A stretch of 64,000 nucleotides of DNA from Tubiluchus corallicola (lineage: Eukaryota > Priapulida > Priapulimorpha > Priapulimorphida > Tubiluchidae), in the NCBI GenBank assembly GCA_030141605.1, contig JAQGDQ010000097.1, forward strand, positions 62,001 to 126,000. Reading direction: 5' to 3'. Numbering within the stretch: the stretch's first letter is position 1; each line of letters starts with the position of its first letter. The notes beneath the pieces were generated by a model, which worked only from the letters and a program-made list of their open reading frames with translations, had not been told where the DNA came from and did no database searches. Below, in pieces: positions 1 to 11,500 of this stretch. Made by a program: the position numbers and the translations under genes.

Positions 1-335
1 ATAACATTAATTTAACTCCTATTGAGCAAACTCTCACTTTCAGCTCACTTCCTATTGCATCCTATCTTGATCTCTTCATTCTTCAGTGGCTCACATAATA
101 CTGAAATCCTTTTATTCGCAACATGTTTGTTCTCATAATTATACTGTGTTTTCTCTGCATTAGGTTTAGTGCTAATATTTTGGTTTTTTCATTTTCTAAA
201 CAGTTTTCAATTATCTGTTTAATTATAATTTCTTGTCATATTCCCACAATATCATTGATAGATAATAACGTATAACACTTGTATATTTCTGCCCATTACA
301 GTCCCTGTTGTCACCCTTTCATTATACATTATGCA

Positions 336-450
336 CCTCCTTCCTCCTCCTCACAGTAACTCGTTTAGTTTACAATTTTTTTCAATGTAATAACAATTTG
401 TATGTATGTTTATCTGTTGCTGTGGAATAAATTCATAATTCATTCATAAA
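336..450 (+). repeat. 3' tail of a non-LTR retrotransposon, copy 1
   Basis: This stretch matches 56240-56352 almost base for base in several blocks: a C-rich start, 'CACAGTAACTCG', 'TATGTATGTTT', 'GTTGCTGTGGAATAAATTC' and a short ATTCATA-rich end. At 56 kb the same tail directly follows a reverse-transcriptase reading frame, so this is the 3' end of a second, more eroded insertion of that family. Bases 1-335 probably belong to the same insertion, but I see no clear coding remnant there. Confidence 0.6.
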
Positions 451-499
451 ATTTATTTATTCGATTTATTGCAACACAAAAATGGCCCTAACATTGTTC

Positions 500-1790
500 T
501 TTACCGGACTATTTCATTTATTTCTGTGGTCTGTTTTACCTAATGGTGTTTCTATGACGATTTCTGAAATTTCGCTTGGTTTATGTAGATGATTAATATT
601 TCTCTGCTGACATATGAAAATACTCCACAGTTCTGTCAAAGCATCCTTCTACCGCAAACTATCTAAACACTTTTCTATGTCACAAAAAATTATGTATACT
701 TTATCTTTACAATACCTATTACACTCTAACATTGCCCTCAATGTATATAGATGGTCAGAGACCTCTCAATTTTTTCTTCTGCCACATTGATGAACTCCTA
801 CATTTTCTTAAAATTTGAATATTATTCTATTTTTAATCACTTTCTTAATCAATTAGTTTACTGAATATATGTGTTATAAACAGCAACAGTCTATTTTTCA
901 TCTCCTTTTTGTCACCATTTCCTTTATAGATTGGCTTAATTTTCATTTGGGCGCATTGTTTCGGTATTTCCTTTTGTTTCATTATGTCACTCATCACTGC
1001 CATGACACTATCGATAAAATCTGTTTGCAGCTTCTTCGTTTTCCAGCCCGGCATATCTGGAGCTGTTTTTCAACGGTCGAATTACTTCCTTTATTTCGAT
1101 CACTACTAGTAATTTCTTCTATTTCCTGCTCACTTACCATCTGTTTAACATGTTTGAAAACTTTTTCTTCCCTTGGCGCTATCACTTACTCGTCTTAATC
1201 CTCTGGCATCATTGGAGTTAACAGTTCTTCGTAACATTTTTTAAAAATCGTCTTAATTTTTTTGGAACCCTCTTGGATCACTACTTGTCTATCTCGCATT
1301 GCAATGGCTTCTTCTATTTTGGGCTTATCAAAGCACCTTTTAAATACTCAAAACGGTCTATTGATTCACTTCTCAATTTTTGCAGCAGTTGCTTTTACAG
1401 TTTTATTTTATTTGCTCCTTCCTTTGAATCTTTGTCATATTTTTTATTAGTTTTATTTTTGCTTTGATTAATAAAAATTATTTTTCTTCCACCTTTTTTC
1501 ATCGGCCATTCTTATTTTAACTTGTGATTTTCTTTGTCTAGCTTCCTTGACAGTTTACTTCCATGTTTTTGTTTCTTTTTGCCTTTTACTGGTAGATACC
1601 TGTTTCTTACTGTAAAAGCTTCATTAATCCATGCATCGTACTTGCTTTGAATTGGTGTTAGTGTTCGAAACTTTGTTAACTCTTTGATCATCAGTTTCAT
1701 TTTTACATCTATTCATTTTACTTTCATTAGATACTACTAGCTTTTTTATCTCATCACTTTCATCTGTTTTCATTTTGCTAATCTCAACCC
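500..1790 (-). mobile_element. Decayed LINE-type reverse transcriptase remnant
   Basis: On the minus strand, broken frames read like a non-LTR polyprotein. At 1512-1700 there is 'YDAWINEAFTVRNRY', typical of the linker before the RT. At 845-1054 there is 'KIKPIYKGNGDKKEMKNR' then 'FSKLID', the usual RT fingers motif. Near 650-730 come 'CKDKVYIIF' and 'DIEKCLDSL', an RT palm motif-A-like sequence whose first Asp is retained. Stops and frameshifts separate the pieces. No 5' or 3' boundary or target duplication was identified. It is distinct from the 55 kb element, which retains only the later thumb region. Confidence 0.6.
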
Positions 1791-1811
1791 GATGTACATT
1801 TAGCGGTGAAT

Positions 1812-3025
1812 CAGAAAGCGAATTTGAGTCGAATCAAATTCTTGACTTTTTAACTCGAATAAAACCAAATATCAAGATTTTGAATCTGAATCGATTTTGA
1901 ATTCACTTTTAAAGATTTTCGAACTCATAAATAATGAGTTCTCACAAAGCTAATGCATATTGTTTGATTGTGTTTTCCAGTAAATACGCATATAGCCATC
2001 GAGTTGAATTTTAATTAAAACAAAATTTTCTTTGTATCGAATTCGAACGAACGATGATCATCCATAGTGTATATTTAACCAATAAAAATCCACAATTATT
2101 GTTAATACTATTAGTAGTACTATTGCCCTGTGGTTTATTGTTACTAAAATATCGATCTGCTATATTTTAGTCAGACTGGGTGTTCTTAATATGAAACATG
2201 AAAATCGGATTGCGCTCTTTTGCCCTGGAAACTCGTGGAGTGTAATTTTAAATGCCTCGTCCATTCAAAATGCGTGATGTGTCTCATGGCAGGAACAAAT
2301 TACTGTAGCTTTGCGTTGAACAGATTGAACTTTCTTAGTTGCCTTGTATTTGAGTTGCATGATTACATAATAATTATGGCATTTTTAATTTTTCGTAATT
2401 GAGAATAGTAAGGACAAGAATAAGTTTTTTTACCAAACAGAACATCATAATATCTATAAGCTCAAGGTCATCAAATGTGCTAATTATCATCAAGTGATCA
2501 AGTTGGCCTTTTGACGATAGTTGTCTGCCTTTTGGTAGAAGATTAAGGTTCTGTGGTAGCGCGAAACTAGAGCATGTTGGAAACTTTTCACATTTAAGAG
2601 TCATGGCAAAGCCGTGAGGACACCAGTTGCAACCGTGCAAGAAAACAGCAAATCTGGATTTAAGAAAATACTTCCTTAGCCATAGGACAATATATCTGTG
2701 GAATGAATTATCTTGAAAGGCCAGTGGAGGCATTTACAGTATATTTTAAAGGGGACGTCCAAACTTATGTAAAATGCTATTGAAGAACAGAATTTAGACT
2801 AGATTCACTTGAAACAAGTCTACAAACACTGAGTTTCTTCTACACCATGAAATTAGTTATCCTTAGCTACTCCCAGCAGCATGTCTACAGCCTACTGGCT
2901 GACATCCTCTACCAGAAAGAAATTCGAATTGAGTCGAATTTGTCACTTTCGAAATCGAATCAAATTGAATTTCAAGATTTCGAATCCGAATCAAATTCGA
3001 ATTAAATTGTCAATATATTCGACTA
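1812..3025. repeat. TCGAAT-rich repeat blocks flanking about 1 kb
   Basis: Two blocks, about 1812-1925 and 2916-3025, are built from degenerate TCGAAT / ATTCGAAT motifs and share the order 'TTGAGTCGAAT', 'TCAAGATTT', 'GAATC(C/T)GAATC' in the same orientation. They look like direct repeats of one degenerate satellite-like sequence. The kilobase between them (1926-2915) has no supported gene. Confidence 0.4.
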
Positions 3026-3031
3026 AAACAT

Positions 3032-4018
3032 AACCTACACAGGTTAGCCTACACTACATGCGCCATTTCTCAGTCAATTTCTCAGGAACTTAAGAAATTC
3101 TGTTAAACGCATAAAAAATTGGCTGACAGAATTGTAAAATATTACTAACAGACTGCCTGATTAATTTTATTAAACATTCTTGTTGGATATTTCTGCACAT
3201 CCTGCAAAATGCAGTTCGAGATGCTATTGTAGCCAAACGTTGTAGTGATAAAAATAGTGAACACGTCTGTGGATTGCAGAAGAAAAATGATAGCATTTTC
3301 TTAACAACTAAGTTAACAAATATCTGACTTTGCTATAATTTAAATGCCGATGGCAGATTTACTCTAGAATTAATATCACAGATGCAGGAACGGCAGTTAC
3401 TAAGCACTGCAGCTTACTCGCACATCTTGCATCTATATATTAATTTCGTTAAATATATAATATATATATAAGATTCAAGAACAAGTGACTTTAGAATACT
3501 TTCGAATAGAATAATAGGATACTTTCGAATAATTAGAATAATGTTCGTTACAGTGATTATAATATGCAAGGGTCACAAAAGGTAGAATTGTTAAGCGAAT
3601 GTATTATATAACTCAGATTGGGGGCTCCTACAGATGAGACTACCAAAGTTAAAGTCGTGACAAATGCAGCAATAATTGTGTAGCTGCTGAGATGAGTTAA
3701 GAACGCGTCGTTGTGAAAAACAGAAATAACAGCACTCATGAACTTAATTTCGTTCGGCGGAGAGATACATGGCATTTACGGAGGTTTACTTGTGCTAAGT
3801 GTTTGTAAAATACAAAAGATTGGATTTTCGCGATTTTTGTGAAAATTTTTAAGTCACTAAAATGGTTAACTGGCCTTTCAAAGTATTCTAAAGTCACTTG
3901 TTCTTGAATCGGTTAGTAATATTTTATAATTCTGTCTGCTAATTTTTTGATGCGTTTAACAGAATTTCTGAAATTCCTGAGAAATGGCGTATGTAGGGTA
4001 GGCCAACTTTCGTGTAGG
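3032..4018. mobile_element. Long inverted-repeat element (MITE-like), left arm interrupted
   Basis: The right arm 3880-4018 is the reverse complement of two left segments, 3032-3149 and 3472-3502. The inner segment pairs perfectly over 31 bases (3472-3502 with 3880-3910). The outer segment pairs over roughly 110 bases with scattered differences and a 12-base extra piece on the left. The left arm therefore carries an extra 322 bases (3150-3471, ending in a TA-rich run). The loop 3503-3879 has no convincing reading frame. This is a non-autonomous DNA element or a foldback; I could not assign a family or a target duplication. Confidence 0.6.
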
Positions 4019-4084
4019 TGATATTTTGGTACTAAGGTACAAGTGCTAAATTAGGGCTAAATTATAGTTAGCTAAATAAATTTA

Positions 4085-4260
4085 CTCTGTTGCCGTTGTA
4101 ATTTGGACCTGGCAGCGCGAGTAAACATTTTTCGGTAAAAATACCTTTTTGCAAAATTAAACTTCATCTGAACTGTTCAGAGTTACGGCACATCTTTAAA
4201 AGACGATTTTACAAAATTGTTTTACAGCTTAGTCGCGGGCTCGCGCATCAAACAAACTAT
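4085..4260 (+). promoter_or_regulatory. CpG-containing block upstream of the E-protein gene
   Basis: CpG dinucleotides cluster here (for example 'GCAGCGCGAG' and 'GTCGCGGGCTCGCGC') while flanking DNA is almost free of them. The first coding exon has a splice acceptor just upstream (AG at 5481-5482), so at least one untranslated exon should lie further 5'. This block is a plausible location for it. No TATA box or donor was assigned. Confidence 0.25.
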
Positions 4261-5503
4261 TTTAAATAGGCAAAACTGCAACAGAGAGTGGACGAAATAC
4301 AAATATGTTTTGCTAAATTGTAACTGGTTAGTAACTCAATATTTTTTACGAAAAAAATTAACAATGAGGTTGGTTTTTGCACAATAAAAGCTCTTTTATA
4401 TTCATTGCCTTTTGATATATCCATGCAATATGTATAGCATCTAGATGTATATGTATATTGTCTACAAAACAGCTGTCGTTCGTTTTGGAAATTTTATTTA
4501 AATGACGTAAAAGAAGAATTTACTGCTAAGTACATGCTAAGAAAAAGCATAGCACTTATTAGTAGGTGTATTGTACCCAAACTATTAAACTTTGTGTATG
4601 ATAATCTACACATAGGAAATATGGGAACAGTCATATTTTTGCTATTAATACATTTTGGTTAGAATTACATGTGTGAAATACGTGCTGTATTTTTATCAGT
4701 ATTGAAAAATACTCTTAACTTGGAAGAATATCTGAACTTTGTCATTATTTTATCCTTACCTTTTAAAATTGTCAAACTCTGTTCCGTTCTCAAATTTTTG
4801 CACATTATGCAATGAGCTTGTACAGTTTGCTTAGTGTACTTAGCCATTTCATTGCTCTTAATTTTACTTTCTGTATCCCTAGTTACTTACTTTATGTAAT
4901 CTTGTTTAGGGTATTTTGTATGGCTCACCGATGACTATATCCAATTCAACTAAGTAATAGAGAAATTAAGTTGCAAATGAATTGGTCATATGACTAACGT
5001 AGTGTTAGAATTAAAACTATGACCAGGTTTTAAGTGGAATTAAAAAATGAGATTCCGTGCACGATAATGATATTTATTAGTTATTTCTCACATTTCGAAT
5101 TAAAGCGTGCAAAGTAAAATTTATTAAGCTCCTAACAGCTTGGTCACACTAGAAGAAATGCCCGGAGGCTGTGAAATAAATCCTGTTTTGTGAATAACAA
5201 TGTTGTGTTTGAGTTCTGTTTATGATAAATTTTATTGGCGATGAGTCATAAATTAAATTGAATCATAAAAACTTTAACGTAGAGCAATTATTTTTCTTTA
5301 AATGTAATTTCAAACTTCTTGCTGTAAATTACGGGTAGTTAGCTTAGACACTTAATCTGATTTTTTTACATTTCTTTGCACTTTTATGGTTTTAATAGTA
5401 CAATTGCATATTGTTATATTGTGCATTTTGTACACATTAGTATGAAATTACAATCTTTTTTAACTGTTAGATTGCTTTTAAGGTTTTGGACCAAAAACTG
5501 ATA

Positions 5504-5557
5504 ATGATGGATCATGGACAAGATAAAGAGCTCGATGATTTGTTAGATTTTAGTGCA
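5504..5557 (+). CDS. TCF3/4/12: E-protein coding exon 1 (start, AD1 first half)
   Basis: Encodes residues 1-18, starting with two consecutive Met codons; the first is used here. It contains '[11 protein letters not shown]', the LDFS core of activation domain 1, which recruits coactivators. It ends in phase 0 before 'gtaagt'. An AG at 5481-5482 suggests the exon starts at 5483 and that transcription begins further upstream. Confidence 0.93.
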
Positions 5558-8500
5558 GTAAGTACATTTTTTGTTTACTTAATATAGCCTTCAAACAGTA
5601 TATATATATTATGGTGCTGTTGAACATTATTAATAGCATTCTGTTCTTGCATAATTTGTTTCATTTTGCGTAAAGCATAGTCTTCTTTGTGGGTTATTAT
5701 AATTTCAACTGAAAAAACTTGAATGAAAGGATTTTTAGTTAGATTGTTTAATCATGCACAGTCCACTGTCTTATAAAGTTTTGAAATTGATATCAAAATT
5801 GGAAGAAAAAATAAACTGGCCACTATTTTTAATATGTTTAGGTATATGGAGCCTTTGTATAAACTATGCTATATGAAGTATGGGTAAAGGGCAGCATTAT
5901 TAGGTTGCATTTGTCTTTCTAATTTTTTTACAATGATTCTATTTTTGTTCAGTTTCAAATTCGTGTAATAGGTTATTTGGCATCAGATGTTAGTTAGCCT
6001 TGTTATTATACATTTTTCGTGCTGTGCATTTGCTTTGTTCTTGCTCGTCTACAGATATTTAGCAATTGCTTTGCGTGGCAGCTTATCTTTTCTTATTGTT
6101 TAGGCAGCAGTTTTTATGTTTTGTTCACTTAGTTACATTTATGCACTCTCTGTTTTCTGCACTTGTGCTTTGCGTGTAGAGAATCAATTCCGAAGATTTG
6201 ACGTTAAATTGTTTCAGTGGCAAAAGACTGCTGCACGGTTTACCAAGGATCAGCCTTCGGAACGTGATGGAAATCAGGCTGTTCTGCCTCCGTATCAGGT
6301 GAATCTAGACTGTAGTTAAGCGTGCACCTAATCAGTAATATTTCCACTAAACCTAAAACGACTGGGAAATTAATTATTGTTAGCATTTTTGGAAACTTGT
6401 AAGCTTGAAAAGTGAACTTTGTTTAGACAAATTATTGGCTTAGCTTCTAAATTAGCATTTAGATGAAAATTAAATAAAATATAGCAAGCAAAACGAAGTA
6501 TGAAACTTAATATGACTAAATCTGTGCTTCTCTTCTGCCAAGCTATGTTTCTTTGTGCATAGTGAGATCTTTCTTTTGAGATTTTTACGTGAAACTTTTG
6601 TGCCAAACATTAAAAGCTCTTAATCTTGAATATCTTGGCTGAAAGGCTGAGTATGAGACCATTTTGACTTCTTAATTGTTCTGAGCCTGTGCTAGACTGC
6701 TCGTCACATTTTATTTCACTTATAATGCTGAGCCAGGTACAGTGCTTGTTATGCATTGCTTCTGAAATCATTGTTTTGTGTCAGTGCAAACGTCTGCATG
6801 TCATTGGATGTGTTTTGTTGCTTTTAATTCAGCACAAAGTTCTACTGTATACTGTGTAGCTTGACATTCTGTTTGAAAAAAAACTTTGAAATATAGTAAC
6901 ACATTTTCAAGTTTTAAATTTCTGTGCTGGGCTATTTTTAAAAATACTAATTCTGTGTTCTTCAGAAAGAAATTTGGATAATTTTCACAGAGTAGATTAT
7001 CACAGTATGACCAATTGTAGTTGAAAGTATTAAGATTTACATTTCGTATGCAACAAGCCTGAGTTATGTGGTTGCAAAATGCCTGTTTATATTCCCGGTT
7101 TTCTGCAGTAGGTTGTTTATACTGAAAGTATTGTTTGTTTTTACTGCAGATGTTCTCTCCTCCAGTCGGGAAGCCGGGTGGAGTTGGAGTTGAAGCCGAC
7201 ATTTATTCCGGTCAGCCTTATAATAAAGGTGAGATTTAGCCATTGATTTTCGTTAGTTGTTTTTCTAACGATAATTACTTGAGAAGATTAGGTCACACAA
7301 AATCGTTTTTTTATTCTGACTGATTTGTTGGCCGGTAAAATAATTGGCTAACATTCGTTATTGAGAGTATGAGCATAGTGGATCTAAACATTGGCTAGCC
7401 TTATTTATTTGGTTATTAATAACAATTTCATAAAAATGTACTTAGTAACGATGACACAATGATATCAGAAATCTAAATGGAATTAACAATAATAATTGTT
7501 TCTACTGTTTAGTGGTGCTTTAATATTATTTTTATTAAATCACAGTTCATAATTTGTTCAGTAATTAACAGTTTTTATCAATTACAATTTCCAACAGCAC
7601 AAACATTGGAACAATTAGTGTTTGCGAAAGCGAAGTTGAAGTACAGTTGAAGTTGAAGTATACAAAAACTCTGCAAATTTTAAGTTTAAAATGCGAATTT
7701 ACAACTGTGCTCACACAGGAGCTCTTGAACGTGTGCACTATGTCACAACCAAACACCTCTGAACTGAGAAGTACGGCACCTGTTTTTTGTGCTATGCATT
7801 TTCGAAATGTAGGTGCTAGTGCGAATGGCAAAATGCCTGTAATAGCAATAAACTAGCTGTGCGAATTTGAAATTGCTTGTGTGCTATAATAAGTGTAGTC
7901 GTTCTTGAAACTATGTTCCCTCTCAATATTTTATAGAGTAGGTTGTTTTGACCTACAGCTGAAGATTGGATCCGGTTTTCCTTTAATGTTATTTGTAATG
8001 GTGAGCTTGTCATTGGTTGCACTTCGTTTTGAAAATATATAAATTATGAAAGATATGGATATTATAAATTATGGATACTTTGAGTTTCTTCCTTCACTCA
8101 GTCATTTTCATAGCACACAACAACAACAATATGGCTTGCTAATTCTGACTCCTTCCCCTCCCCCCCCCCTCCCACCCCATTCATGTAAGCCCACTGTTGT
8201 TCAGCACAGGTAGAGATTTGTGTTATGGTTGCATCCATTTTTTCATCAATTTTGTTGTATAAAAGCAACCAATTTCAATGTACATGTTTTACACATGTAC
8301 TTAGAAATAATCTATAAATATAATATGTACTGTATCACTAATATGTATGTGTTTGACTCGGGGTAACTGTTGTGTTGCTTTGACATTTTTTAGGTTTAGC
8401 GGAATCAGAAGTTTGGAGTGTAAATAATTCAGGTGGTGCATACAATGATTCTAGAGTAAGTTTGAATTTTTTTTATTTTGTTTCATTTAGTTGATGAGGA

Positions 8501-11500
8501 ATTCTCTTAACCAGTGCTGTGTTTTGTCACTTACTAGTTTAAAGCATAATGTTAAAGCAGCAACCAGTTAGACCAATTAAGTTGTGTTGATGTGCTGCAT
8601 AACTAATTAACTTCATAATAATCCTTATTTGCAATGCTATTTTTGCACGTTTATTTGTATTTTTTGTTGTTTTTTTAGTTGTTACTTTAATTTAGTAAAG
8701 CTTAAAGTAAATTTGCTACACTTGTATGTATTTCAGGTTCCAGTATATGAGAATCAAACTTACGACACTCTTAGTCCATTTATTACGACGAATTTTCTTC
8801 CTGGGGATACAGGTAATACAAATTGTTTTATCTAACTTGTGAATTATGCACTATTTACCAGATTTGTGAGTTTCAGGTAATATTAATTCTTTCACCTGTG
8901 TAGTATGAGGTCTACATACTATTCATTCTTTTATATGAGTTTTTACTTGCTTGCTACTTTTGGCACTTTGTTTCTATATTTACTCTATTGTTTCACTTAC
9001 AAATGATTAAATAAAAAACAATTGTGATTTATGTGATATAATGACTATACATTTCTCAGTTTTTGTGACCAATTTCTGCAGTAGGTTCTTGCTTGTTATG
9101 ACAAGTTTTTATATGACAGGAAAATCAAAGGAGATTCCACCATACCCTGGCCCTCCCTATGCACCAAGAAGCAACGGAATACCAAATCAGGTAAGAAATT
9201 TGTGTTGCAAGTCCCACATTTGAAAGATAAGGAAAAAAGAAAGAACAGTTTTCCTTATTTTTTAATTGTGTGTATTTTTTATTTATTGTCAGTATTCTTG
9301 TCATTTAGAATCAGTCTGTGTTATTACCTTCTTATAGTGGTTTAGTTATTGATACAAGAGCTTATTTTTTAAAAGTAAGCCTAGGTGCCTACATTTATTG
9401 TTATTATATAGCTGAAGTTAAATGCCGCTGTTAGAAGTTGTTTAGAGCTTATTTCCAAAACAAACTCATACGGTACTTGCAGTTGGTGTTAAGCAATAAC
9501 TGCTACTGATATTATGGTTGTTGTCTTGCAGTTGATGTCTTCTGCACTATTGATTTCCCATAACATGCATCTTAAACTAGACTCTGCTTTGGAGTTAGAA
9601 GTGCCTCCTATTGTTCAGTATTGTAAAACTACATTAAGATGCAAGATAAAATTAGTAATATAATTTTTGTAATATCTGGTACCATCAGGAACCTACTATT
9701 TCCAAGAGTAATGTTACTGATTGTTTTTACTTTAATGCTGTTTTACAAGCAATCATTAATAATTTAAATAGAGTAAATGCCTTCTTTTAGTTTGTGGTAG
9801 CAATTATAATACCTGAAAGGTGTTTCTTTTAAGTTTCGGATAGACATAGAGTACAACAGCTGTGTCTATGGCTTTACTAAGTTTCTTGCATATTGGTGAT
9901 TTGTTCGTATTTTCGGATCTGTTAATACATAGCTTGAAAAGTGTAAGATATAGTTAAGCATAACATGGGACTAATGATCAGCGTGGTCAATAACTCTCTC
10001 GTGGGAGCATAGTCTGCTTTGTACGATTAAGACAAGTAAGCGAGTTGGTATTCCCTTAAGCGTCATTATGGGGTTGAATCTGCAGCACTAATCTCTCCAT
10101 GACACTGATTATCAATCAAGTGCAGATTCATTGTACGGTCACAGGTGTCTTCAAGTGAGACATTAGTACAGAACTATGTACTTCGGCTGTTTTTAATCTC
10201 CACTCGGAATTTCATGTAAGGAGTTGTGGAAGACAGAAAATCATTAGTATGTTGACGATGTGCGAGAGCTTCATACTTATTGGATATCTGCATGCACATA
10301 TCCACGTGTATATTTTCCCATATGTGGACAACAGAATTTTTAATTCATGTAGAAGACATACGGGTTTAGTCTATTTATTCTACATTTTATGACAAATTTG
10401 TAAACTTTACAAATATTTAATTTTGTTTTTGTTAATATTTGATATAGCAAACGTTTTTAAGACAGTCTGTTTCAACTTTTGTTTGTCTAGTTAGTTTTTT
10501 CTTCACTTTATAATAAAATTGTTCAGGACATCAGTTTGACTTAGATTCTGGTGTAGCCTAGGCTTTTGCAGCTCATGTTATCAGATCTTTCAGAAGTCAA
10601 CAGAATTTTTCACTTTATTCCCCTTTCATTGTCGGATTAATTTTGTTTTTTTCTATTTTCTACTTAATAATTAGATTTTTACATTCATGTTTAGTTCAAA
10701 AGTAGCTTAGTAAACCTGTAAATTATTTGTAATAACTTGAAAAAAAGAAATTGTATCCTGCTGTTTGCGACTAATGGCTGAAATTATCAAACAATACGTG
10801 AAAATTGTTTAGTGACTGTCTCTCTGATCAACAGAAAATTACTGTGATATGCAGTAAAATTGTGTGTCTGGGAGTGTAGACTGCTTTTTTATTTTTATTC
10901 TTTTGAATTTGAGGTTGATTCAGCTTAGCAGATGGTGTATTTTATGTTATGTTATACTTTACTTTTGAATAGCTTGGAAAATAGGCAAATAAATTTTGTC
11001 ATTCAATATTAAGTGAATTATTAAATAGTCATCGTTTCTTTTAAAAACTATTGTGTTATAGCAGAAATAATTTTTTTGGCCATCAGTTTTTTTGGTCCAT
11101 GCACTGAAATTTGGGAAATCATTCAGACAAGATCCATTTTATACTATGCACTTTCCCCCTTAGCAAAAGCTGCAGTGGCAATTAGTAAAAAAATGGTAGT
11201 GATTCATATTCCTGCTATGTCGCATCTATTACCATTTTTACTGCAGGTTGAGAAACTTAAATTTTTACTCGAAATGTGGTTTAAATTTTCAGGTGGGTGT
11301 TGGCAGTGAAGGTATGATTTCACCTGATCTGAGGAAGCCTGTTTCTCCGTATTTTGGCAGTTCTTATGCTAGTGAAACGCGAAGGAGGCGGCTAGAGCCC
11401 GCACCTGATGGTAGGTTGTTCTTCTATAAGTATTTACTTGTGTACGAATGTTGTACTTGTGTTCTGTATAACGAGTAAAGCACAGAACAGAAAACCAGGA

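Noticed and set aside
7565-7831. Similar minus-strand peptides in the two MITE copies ('[14 protein letters not shown]' at 7.6 and 19.9 kb)
   Set aside because: The similarity follows from DNA homology of the repeats; both strands are open, there are stops around it, and differences do not favour silent positions clearly enough to argue for coding.
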